Below are positions 5,806 through 11,461 of a stretch of DNA of 11,461 nt, in pieces. The notes below the pieces were generated by a model. The model was not told where the DNA came from. It saw only the letters and a list, made by a program, of their open reading frames with translations, and ran no database searches. The translations under genes and the position numbers were made by a program. This DNA is from UBA3792 sp964426415 (lineage in GTDB: Bacteria > Bacillota > Clostridia > Christensenellales > CAG-138). The DNA is taken from NCBI GenBank assembly GCA_964426415.1, contig CAYRQM010000049.1:1-11461 (forward strand), written 5' to 3'. The first letter of the stretch is position 1, and every line of letters begins with the position of its first letter.

Positions 5806-8800
5806 ATGAAAAAGCTGCTTTCCATTTTGCTGGCGCTGTTGTTGCTGCCCGTTGGCACGCTTTGGGTGCACACGACAGAAGCCGAACCGCTGGTGTGGGA
5901 CGGCACGGTGGATCTAAACTGGTACGACCCCGCGAAAACGGAGTTCCATCTTTCGACGCCTGCCGAGCTTGCGGGGCTTGCCGCGTTGGTCAACGGCATG
6001 GTGGACGCCGCCGTCACCCCTGCCGACAAAATTTTGGGCGACGCATCGCTGTTGGCGACGTACCCGTGTGATGACGTTCAACTCATCGGCGCTGCGGGCG
6101 TCGAGACCTACGACACCATCTACATCGGCGCCATCGACTTCGTGGGCTGCACCATCTATCTGGACGCCGACATGGATTTGGGCGGCGTATACGACGCGCA
6201 AACCGACACTTGGTCGGGGCCAAACTGGACGCCGATTGGCGGCAAGTATGTGATGGACACGCAAAGCTTGGACGATCCCATCACCTTGGAAACGCGCTTC
6301 AACGGCGTGCTGGACGGACAGGGGCATACCATCTCCAATATGTACTGCAATCGCTACACGCCCAAGGGGTTTGCGTACAGCCAATGCGTGGGCTTCGTGG
6401 GCTATTTGGGCAGCGACGAATACTTCGTGCAGTCCGAATACGACCGCGGCGACGCGTTCGACTATGCCACGCCCGCCGCCAAGGAGCAAGCGCTGTTCGA
6501 CGCGGGCTGGACGCCTGCCGTGCGAAACCTTGTGGTGCGCGGCTTCGTCTATGCGCGGCGCATGGTGGGCGGCGTGGTCGGCCGCTGCGGCGACGCCAAG
6601 AACGGCGTCGTGGTGGAATCCTGCGCCAATTACTGCACGGTCAAAAACACCGACAGCAAGGGCGTCGGCGGCGTGGTGGGCTCCGGATGGTCGCAGGGCG
6701 GCGTGATTCGCAACTGCTTCAACGCGGGCAACATCTCCACCACCTACACCTGTCCCATGGGCGGCATTTCGGGCAGCAACGAAATGAGCATCTACAACTG
6801 CTACAACGTGGGCACGCTCGATTCCAACGGCATGAACCGTGAGCGCGGCATCGGCACGCACAACGGCGGCGTCTATACCGTGGCGAATTGCCATTGGCTG
6901 ACGGGAACCGCCAACGAGGGCTACTACACGGGCGGCAACACCTACATCACCGTCACCACCTTTGAGCAGACCGCCGAAACGATGCAAAGCGCCGCATTCT
7001 TGGATACGCTCAACGCTTCCGGTACGGCGTTTGTGGCGGATACCGCAAACACCAACGGCGGCTACCCCATCCTCTATTTCATGGCGGCGGACTACGACCC
7101 CGACAAAACATACACCGTCACGCTCACCCAGCCCGAAACGGGCGGCGTCATTGCGGCGTCCGCCGTGGGTGCGGTCAAGGCGGGCACCACCGTCACCCTT
7201 TCCAACACGCCCGACTTTGGCATGCGGCTGGACGCGTACTATTGCAACGGCGTCGCGCTCAAGGGCGAGCCGTGCTTCACCGTTTCGCAGGACGTCACGG
7301 TCACCGCGTCGTTTCGGACGCTGCACGCCGTGCAGGTCGCCATCGAAGCGCCGTCGGATGTGACCGTCACGGTCACCAAAAGCGGCATCGCCTACCTAAA
7401 CGGCGTACAGACCAACGTCACCGACTACCCCGTTGCGGACGGCGACACGTTGTACGAATCCGACCGTCTGACGGTGAACGCCGTCGTGGACGCGGGCGCG
7501 GCGCCTGCCGACGAAACACAGGAATACACGGGTTCCTGCACCGTCACGGCGCGCAATACGGATTCGTTTGTGGTGACGGGCGCGGGCGACGTGACGATTT
7601 CTGTCACGGCAGACACGCAGGACAAATCTTGGGACACGCTGGCGGACACAAGCTGGTACAACCAAACCGACGACACATTCACGCTGACGACGGCAGCACA
7701 GCTTGCGGGGCTTGCAAAGGTATTGCGCAACAGCGCGTCGTTTACGGGCAAAACGATTCGGCTGGGCGGCGACGTCGATTTTTCCAACACGGACGGCACG
7801 ACGGCGATCCGCTATTTCTCGCGCATCGGCGCGGATACGCTCTACCCCTTTACGGGCACGTTCGACGGCTGCGGGTACGCCATCACGCACTTTGACGGCG
7901 CGTGCGTCGGCAGCTTCGGCGGTCTGTTCGGCTATACGCAAAACGCCGTCATCAAAAATCTTTCCATTACGGGCAGCTACACCGCCACGGCAGGCACGGT
8001 GGGCATTTTGGCAGGCTACGCCCAAAGCACCACGGTGCAAAACGTCACCGCCACTGTCGCCGTTGCGGGAACGACCTCGGTGGGCGGCCTGATCGGCAGC
8101 GCACGCGGCACGACGCAACTTTTGGACTGTGCCGTGTTCGGCACGGTCACGGCAAGCTCCAATACGGCAGGCGGCTGCGTCGGCGAGCTGGGCGACACCG
8201 CAAGCCTGACGCGCTGCCGCAACGAGTCCACCGTCACGGCGTCGTACTATGCGGGGGGACTGGTGGGCAAATCCTCCTCCACAGGCACGCTCTCGCGCTG
8301 CTGCAATGCGGGCAATGTCGTTTCCACCGGCTCCAACGCCGCCGCCACCTTCGCTTCGGGGGGGCTCGTTGGCACAATCACGGCAGGCACACAGCTTTCG
8401 GAATGCGCCAACACGGGCAGTATCCGCGGCAAAGCCACCTGCCTTGGCGGGTTGGTGGGCAGGCTTGCCAGCGCATCCGCCGCGCTTTCCGATTGCTATA
8501 ATTGGGGCGCGATCGACAACGCAAGCACCTCCGCATACGCGTGCGCGGGCGGGCTTATCGGCAACGTCAGCGCCGCAGCCGTCCTCAAAAACAGCTACAA
8601 CGCCGGCTCCCTTTCGGGCGAAAGCGCCACGTTGGGCGGCTGCTTCGGCAGCTTCCAAGGCAGCGCCGTGCAAGGCGTCTACTATTTGGACAGCGTTGCC
8701 GCCGACGCACACGGAACTGCCGTTTCGGACGCCGCGCTGCGCGCGCTTGCCGATACGCTGGGCTTGGCGTTCTGTAAGGGCGATCCCTACCCCATCCTGC

Positions 8801-9006
8801 AATGGCAGGCGCCCACCGTTTGGGGCGACGTGGATTTGTCGGGCAGCGTGACCTCTGCCGACGCCGCCAAGCTTTTGCGCTATGTGGTGGCGTTGGATGC
8901 GCTGGGCGACGCCGCTTTGCGCAACGCGGACGCTTCCCGCGACGGCAGCGTCACATCGGGCGACGCGTCCATCATCTTGCGTTCCGTTGTCGGGCTGCCA
9001 ACCTAA
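5806..9006 (+). CDS. Large secreted GLUG-repeat protein with C-terminal type I dockerin
   Basis: The product has 1066 residues. The signal peptide is about residues 1-26. The N-terminal half has WYDPAKTEFHLSTPAELAGLA (39-59), a W-x-PIG / DGQGHTI beta-helix entry (141-176) and about three GLUG-type units (for example GGVVG...NCFNAGNIS, 288-311). Residues about 432-505 resemble an InlB-B/Flg_new-type repeat (YTVTLTQPETGGVIAASAVG), followed by a beta domain to about 605. A second LAGLA entry (615-642) leads to about nine more GLUG units (705-955), many with a Cys before the N-x-G turn. The C-terminal dockerin (1007-1063) has two good calcium loops: D1008/D1010/S1012/D1019 and D1042/S1044/D1046/D1053. 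GLUG proteins are usually adhesin-like; the dockerin predicts docking to a cohesin protein, none of which is in the window. A GGAGGA site precedes the ATG. The domain calls are strong; the binding target is unknown. Confidence 0.92.
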   Translation: MKKLLSILLALLLLPVGTLWVHTTEAEPLVWDGTVDLNWYDPAKTEFHLSTPAELAGLAALVNGMVDAAVTPADKILGDASLLATYPCDDVQLIGAAGVETYDTIYIGAIDFVGCTIYLDADMDLGGVYDAQTDTWSGPNWTPIGGKYVMDTQSLDDPITLETRFNGVLDGQGHTISNMYCNRYTPKGFAYSQCVGFVGYLGSDEYFVQSEYDRGDAFDYATPAAKEQALFDAGWTPAVRNLVVRGFVYARRMVGGVVGRCGDAKNGVVVESCANYCTVKNTDSKGVGGVVGSGWSQGGVIRNCFNAGNISTTYTCPMGGISGSNEMSIYNCYNVGTLDSNGMNRERGIGTHNGGVYTVANCHWLTGTANEGYYTGGNTYITVTTFEQTAETMQSAAFLDTLNASGTAFVADTANTNGGYPILYFMAADYDPDKTYTVTLTQPETGGVIAASAVGAVKAGTTVTLSNTPDFGMRLDAYYCNGVALKGEPCFTVSQDVTVTASFRTLHAVQVAIEAPSDVTVTVTKSGIAYLNGVQTNVTDYPVADGDTLYESDRLTVNAVVDAGAAPADETQEYTGSCTVTARNTDSFVVTGAGDVTISVTADTQDKSWDTLADTSWYNQTDDTFTLTTAAQLAGLAKVLRNSASFTGKTIRLGGDVDFSNTDGTTAIRYFSRIGADTLYPFTGTFDGCGYAITHFDGACVGSFGGLFGYTQNAVIKNLSITGSYTATAGTVGILAGYAQSTTVQNVTATVAVAGTTSVGGLIGSARGTTQLLDCAVFGTVTASSNTAGGCVGELGDTASLTRCRNESTVTASYYAGGLVGKSSSTGTLSRCCNAGNVVSTGSNAAATFASGGLVGTITAGTQLSECANTGSIRGKATCLGGLVGRLASASAALSDCYNWGAIDNASTSAYACAGGLIGNVSAAAVLKNSYNAGSLSGESATLGGCFGSFQGSAVQGVYYLDSVAADAHGTAVSDAALRALADTLGLAFCKGDPYPILQWQAPTVWGDVDLSGSVTSADAAKLLRYVVALDALGDAALRNADASRDGSVTSGDASIILRSVVGLPT
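8824..8997 (+). other. Dockerin-coding segment of the GLUG protein
   Basis: The two repeats start GDVDLSGSVTSADAAKLL and NADASRDGSVTSGDAS; both have the D-x-D/S-x-S/D spacing and a position-12 Asp of F-hand loops, each followed by a helix ending in YVVAL or SVVGL. This supports calcium-dependent attachment to a cohesin scaffold. Confidence 0.88.
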
Positions 9007-9098
9007 AATTCCGCATCGTGGAACGAGAATTCGGCGATGCCGAACGGGTTCCCTTGCAGGTCGATGCAAAATTTGTTATCGTAATACTGAACAAAAAA
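9003..9098 (-). pseudogene. Possible C-terminal remnant of a VOC/glyoxalase-family gene
   Basis: The 106-bp gap between the two dockerin genes can be read on the minus strand as a short open stretch with no start codon. It includes KFCIDLQGNPFGIAEF and ends in a TAG whose bases overlap the stop of the GLUG gene. The 'D.qGNpFgi.ef' pattern resembles the last strand of VOC-superfamily proteins. A TGA lies about 33 codons upstream, so the rest of any gene is missing. A short chance resemblance cannot be excluded. Confidence 0.25.
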
Positions 9099-9112
9099 TA
9101 ACGGAGGTCATT

Positions 9113-10348
9113 ATGAAACGGTTCTTCAGTCTGCTGCTGGCACTGGTGCTGGTGGCATGTTTGGTTCCGACGATTGCGACGGCGGAAACGGGCAGTCTGC
9201 GCGTGGAAATTGGGAACGGGGTCTTTTCCGGCTCCCGTACCTTTACCAACGCAGAGCTTGCCGCATTGCAGGGCGACGCGTTCGTATTCTCCTACACCAA
9301 GAACGGCGGCGTGACGCTGTTTGGCAAAGCGCAAGGCGTGGCGCTGGACGATTTATTGACGAACGTAGGCTTGTCGCTTGAGAAAGTCATCTCCATCACC
9401 TTTACGGACTATGGCGACGGTTCGCCGTTCTCTGCCACGTTCACGCAGGAAGATCTGCTTGCCGAACGGTACGCCTTCGACGGCGACACCAACAAGGGCG
9501 TCGTGCCCTTTACGGTGGCACTGTCCGATATGACGGGCTGCAGCACTTGGGCGGATGCGGAAGCCGCCACGATGAGCAGCGATTATGCGTATCGTGACAC
9601 CTTCGGACAAACCGCAGTCGGCGAAGTCACGGCAAAGCGGATGGTCAAAGGCGTGGATGCCATTACCATTCTGATTCCCGAAGAACCCGACCTCAAGCTG
9701 ACGGTCGGCGACACCTCGTTCGACATCCTGCGTTCCGAAATGATCGCGCTGCAGGGCGAGGAAGTCCCGTTCTCCTACGCCACCAAGAAGGGCAGCTTCT
9801 TTGGCAAAGCGCAAGGCGTCACCCTTTCCGATTTGTTCGCCGCCTACGGTGTGCCGATGTATTATGTGGACACCGTCGCCTTTACCGACATGAGCGGAGA
9901 AACGCCGTTTACGCGGACGCTGACCGCTGCATCGCTGTTTGCCGATCGATATGTGTTTGACGGCGAAACAAACTTGGGCAGCATCGAGCCGATGCTCGCA
10001 TGCACCTACGTCATGGGCGTTGAAACCTATGCTGCGCTTGCGGATACCGCCTTCACCAACGCCGACTATCGCAACGTGTTCGGACAGGAAGCCGTGGGCG
10101 ATACCAACGGCAGCAATATGGTTTCCATGACCAGCGTCGTTACCGTCACGCTAAAGCCCATTACAAAGGGCGACGTGTCGCTGGATGGCGCCGTCACGTC
10201 GTCGGACGCCGCCATGCTGCTGCGCAGTGTGGTGGGGCTGGACACGCTGTCCACGTTCCAAAGAACCGCCGCCCTGTTCACCGCGGATGACGCCGTCACC
10301 GCCGCGGACGCCACCGCAATCCTGCGCACCGTGGTCGGCTTGGGCTGA
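9113..10348 (+). CDS. Secreted protein with two molybdopterin-like-fold domains and a C-terminal dockerin
   Basis: The product has 411 residues. The signal peptide is about 1-24, probably cleaved after ATA; an LVAC string at 13-16 looks like a lipobox, but the hydrophobic LVPTI that follows makes lipidation less likely. Two tandem domains, about 27-188 and 195-347, share ALQG, LFGKAQGV / FFGKAQGV, D-DLL / SDLF, and RY-x-FDG-x-TN motifs, and resemble the N-terminal domain of the membrane-anchored protein at 3339-4856. Residues 352-410 form a dockerin. Its first loop is intact (D354, S356, D358, D365), but the second (388-399) lacks the position-1 Asp (Leu388). The ATG at 9113 has CGGAGG six bases upstream. 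A 106-bp gap follows the GLUG gene with no terminator, so read-through from the operon is likely. A strong terminator follows. Confidence 0.9.
   Translation: MKRFFSLLLALVLVACLVPTIATAETGSLRVEIGNGVFSGSRTFTNAELAALQGDAFVFSYTKNGGVTLFGKAQGVALDDLLTNVGLSLEKVISITFTDYGDGSPFSATFTQEDLLAERYAFDGDTNKGVVPFTVALSDMTGCSTWADAEAATMSSDYAYRDTFGQTAVGEVTAKRMVKGVDAITILIPEEPDLKLTVGDTSFDILRSEMIALQGEEVPFSYATKKGSFFGKAQGVTLSDLFAAYGVPMYYVDTVAFTDMSGETPFTRTLTAASLFADRYVFDGETNLGSIEPMLACTYVMGVETYAALADTAFTNADYRNVFGQEAVGDTNGSNMVSMTSVVTVTLKPITKGDVSLDGAVTSSDAAMLLRSVVGLDTLSTFQRTAALFTADDAVTAADATAILRTVVGLG
9320..9819 (+). repeat. Tandem domain duplication marked by a 20-base exact direct repeat
   Basis: Identical 20-base stretches at 9320-9339 and 9800-9819, exactly 480 bases (160 codons) apart, encode the shared FGKAQGV segment of the two homologous domains. 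Flanking codons have diverged, so the duplication is not brand new, but this core is conserved even at DNA level. Confidence 0.8.
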
Positions 10349-10360
10349 TGTAACCAATAG

Positions 10361-10392
10361 CCAAAAAGCCACCCCGCGGGGTGGCTTTTTGG
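10361..10392 (+). terminator. Intrinsic terminator of the operon; perfect 32-bp palindrome
   Basis: The arm CCAAAAAGCCACCCCG (10361-10376) is followed immediately by its exact reverse complement (10377-10392). The GC core GCCACCC/GGGTGGC with a CGCG loop is followed by TTTTT (10386-10390), and the matching A-tract makes it functional on both strands. It begins 12 bases after the stop of the dockerin protein. Confidence 0.93.
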
Positions 10393-10402
10393 GTGAAATA
10401 AA

Positions 10403-10439
10403 CCCCTTGCGGGAACACCCGTGTACACGTTATAAGGGG
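10403..10439. repeat. Compact multi-hairpin element
   Basis: CCCCTT (10403-10408) pairs with AAGGGG (10434-10439), enclosing CGGG-AACA-CCCG (10410-10421) and the 10-base palindrome CGTGTACACG (10420-10429). The pieces could fold as a three-way junction, although the two inner elements share two bases. Lying just after the operon terminator, it may be part of a dispersed repeat rather than a functional RNA. Confidence 0.4.
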
Positions 10440-10463
10440 AAGGCACGATAATTTCGCTCAATC

Positions 10464-10540
10464 TGTCATCCTGAGCTTTTGCGAAGGATCTCGCACGCAA
10501 GCGAGAGATTCTTCCTTGCGAACGCTTCGTCAGAATGACA
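10464..10540. repeat. MITE-like intergenic inverted-repeat element
   Basis: The ends TGTCATCCTGA (10464-10474) and TCAGAATGACA (10530-10540) are near-perfect inverted repeats (one mismatch in 11). Inside, GAAGGATCTCGC faces GCGAGAGATTCTTCC, so most of the 77 bp can fold into one imperfect hairpin. The 'TGTCATyCTGAG...CGAAGrATCT' sequence is a widespread intergenic repeat in bacterial genomes, including many Clostridia; this is recalled from general knowledge, not searched. It encodes nothing. Confidence 0.65.
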
Positions 10541-10553
10541 ACGGGGAACGGCT

Positions 10554-10570
10554 GGCGGATACTATCCGCC
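10554..10570. repeat. 17-bp perfect palindrome
   Basis: GGCGGATA-C-TATCCGCC is perfectly symmetric around one central base and is followed by CCTACGGAATGAC. It lies 13 bases after the MITE-like element and may belong to a second dispersed repeat family nested beside it. There is no T-tract, so it is not an intrinsic terminator. Confidence 0.55.
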
Positions 10571-10623
10571 CCTACGGAATGACGCGTGATGTGGCGTTGC
10601 TTCCGTGTACGCTCTGAAAATCA

Positions 10624-10646
10624 AAATGGCGGCAACACCGCCATTT
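10624..10646 (-). terminator. Terminator hairpin for the minus-strand membrane-protein gene
   Basis: AAATGGCGG (10624-10632) and CCGCCATTT (10638-10646) make a 9-bp stem with a CAACA loop. Read on the minus strand it is followed by TGATTTT, giving a modest T-tract about 47 bases after the stop of the 10693-11337 gene. Confidence 0.7.
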
Positions 10647-10692
10647 CAATAACATTCTCATTCTTCCTTCTTCATTTTCTTCTTCCCTTCGG

Positions 10693-11337
10693 TCATCCCC
10701 GTCGCTTGCCGATGGCGCGGTTGATCAGCAGCAACAGCCAGCTCAAAAGCGCCGCCATGCCCAGCACGACCACGACCCAAACGATGGACATGTACCACGG
10801 ATTTTCATAGACTTCCAAGAAAAAGTACGGGCCGGTCAGGGTCTTGGCAAAGTTGAGAACCAACACGATTGCCGCATATACGAAGGTGGGCAAAAGCCCC
10901 GTCCAAACGCACCGCTTGCCCAGCCGCGGTTCCGTCTCGATCAGCAAAAACGACGCCATCGCCAGCACGGGGCACAGGAAATGCAGATAGAGCATGGAGC
11001 CGCTGAAGAGGAATGTGGGCAGCGAGGCTATGCCCTTCTCGTCCATGGGCGCCAGCACAAACACCACCACGAAGAACGTCAGCGCCACACACGCCGTCGC
11101 CATATGGCGAATGGCGGCGACCCATTGGGGAATGGGCTTGTCGCGGCATAGCCCAATGACGGCAAACGGCACGAACAGCGCGCTTGCCAGCAGCGCCAAG
11201 TAGTTGGATTCTTGGGTGTAAAACTCGAAGGAACCGTCGCCGTATTCCAAGATGCTGAGGGTGATGCCCACCAGTTCCAACACCACGATTGCGACGTTGC
11301 AGATGAGCGCCAAGATGCGGACGGTTTTGCGATTCAT
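10693..11337 (-). CDS. Six-TM Pr6Pr-like integral membrane protein
   Basis: The product has 214 residues with about six TM helices: 8-30, 44-63, 76-97, 111-133, 149-166 and 184-207. Motifs include FEFYTQESNYLALL (37-50), the first part of which matches the 'y.FtiqSN' start of helix 2 in Pr6Pr-type proteins, conserved YLHFLCPVLA (117-126), and YFFLEVYENPW (171-181) before the last helix. The family is widespread, with conserved prolines and aromatic residues in the membrane, but I know of no established reaction. An AGGAGG site seven bases upstream fixes the ATG at 11337, and a sigma-A promoter and a downstream terminator make it a single-gene unit. It converges on the operon and has no obvious functional link to it. 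The membrane topology is strong; the family name is moderately sure. Confidence 0.85.
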   Translation of the reverse strand: MNRKTVRILALICNVAIVVLELVGITLSILEYGDGSFEFYTQESNYLALLASALFVPFAVIGLCRDKPIPQWVAAIRHMATACVALTFFVVVFVLAPMDEKGIASLPTFLFSGSMLYLHFLCPVLAMASFLLIETEPRLGKRCVWTGLLPTFVYAAIVLVLNFAKTLTGPYFFLEVYENPWYMSIVWVVVVLGMAALLSWLLLLINRAIGKRRG

Positions 11338-11363
11338 ATTGTTGCCTCCTGCCGTTTTCTGTC

Positions 11364-11392
11364 AGTATACCACCATTTTTGCGGATTGTAAA
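11364..11392 (-). promoter_or_regulatory. Sigma-A-type promoter for the Pr6Pr-like gene
   Basis: On the minus strand, TTTACA (11392-11387), a 17-base spacer and TATACT (11369-11364) precede the ATG at 11337. The leader is about 20 bases and contains AGGAGG. Confidence 0.75.
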
Positions 11393-11461
11393 TCGCGCCC
11401 GCCCATCGAGACCGTGTCAAGTTGTTCCGGGTGAATTAGGAGCAGAAGGCGTTGGGAACGG
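11393..11461. other. Right edge of the window; nothing recognisable
   Basis: I see no credible coding frame, hairpin or repeat in these 69 bases upstream of the Pr6Pr-like promoter. They probably belong to intergenic sequence or to the end of a gene continuing outside the window. Confidence 0.5.

Larger units (their letters stand above)
10393..10692. other. Gene-free intergenic stretch with several palindromic elements
   Basis: No credible gene is present between the operon terminator and the end of the minus-strand membrane-protein gene. The stretch holds a multi-hairpin segment (10403-10439), a 77-bp MITE-like inverted repeat (10464-10540), a 17-bp palindrome (10554-10570) and a terminator hairpin (10624-10646), listed separately. 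The last 45 bases are a pyrimidine-rich (TTC/CTT) tract with no recognisable signal. Confidence 0.7.

Noticed and set aside
7396..9069. 557-codon minus-strand open frame opposite the GLUG gene
   Set aside because: The composition is a shadow of Gly/Thr/Ala codons on the other strand; there is no recognisable motif, and the plus-strand gene is unambiguous.
9054..9082. Promoter TTGCAG-17-TATCGT before the last operon gene
   Set aside because: Only about three and four consensus matches in the two hexamers; too weak to list as a feature, although an internal promoter cannot be excluded.
9113..9163. Lipoprotein call from the LVAC string in the last operon gene's signal peptide
   Set aside because: The Cys is followed by a hydrophobic LVPTI and a clear ATA cleavage site, more typical of an ordinary secreted protein, and the C-terminal dockerin already provides attachment.

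Overview
The window looks like chromosomal DNA from a GC-rich, anaerobic, Gram-positive Clostridia-type bacterium (Bacillota; possibly an Oscillospirales-like gut or sediment lineage). The reasons are strong AGGAGG-type ribosome binding sites, sigma-A promoters with 17-bp spacers and TATACT -10 boxes, lipoprotein signals, type I dockerin domains, GLUG-repeat surface proteins, and a Clostridia-style intergenic palindromic element. Lineage is inferred from gene content, not from a marker gene.

Left edge (29-1311, minus strand): two monocistronic genes. One encodes a cytoplasmic protein of unknown function with a faint CoiA-like nuclease pattern. The other encodes a small lipoprotein whose near-consensus promoter would start transcription at the ATG itself, giving a leaderless mRNA. 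A 178-bp divergent intergenic region (1312-1489) separates them from the main cluster and holds an inverted repeat that may be an operator.

Centre (1490-10348, plus strand): an IclR-family regulator and six further genes, nearly all overlapping or abutting: a PF01497-type substrate-binding lipoprotein; a membrane-anchored surface protein (molybdopterin-oxidoreductase-like fold, Big_2-like domain, Pro/Thr-rich stalk, C-terminal TM); a MotA/TolQ/ExbB-type proton-channel subunit; a DUF2149/ExbD-like partner; a 1066-residue secreted GLUG-repeat protein with a C-terminal dockerin; and a secreted protein with two copies of the molybdopterin-like fold plus a dockerin. No ABC permease or ATPase is present. 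I propose that this is an ExbB/ExbD-energised surface capture or uptake system in a Gram-positive, possibly for a tetrapyrrole, corrinoid, metallophore or other scarce ligand. The gene identities are well supported, but the system-level function is inference. The operon ends in a perfect 32-bp palindromic terminator.

Right edge (10349-11461): a 344-bp gene-free stretch contains the terminator, a multi-hairpin element, a 77-bp MITE-like inverted repeat, a 17-bp palindrome and a terminator for the next gene. That gene, on the minus strand, encodes a six-TM Pr6Pr-like membrane protein with its own clear promoter. Nothing is recognisable in the last ~70 bases.
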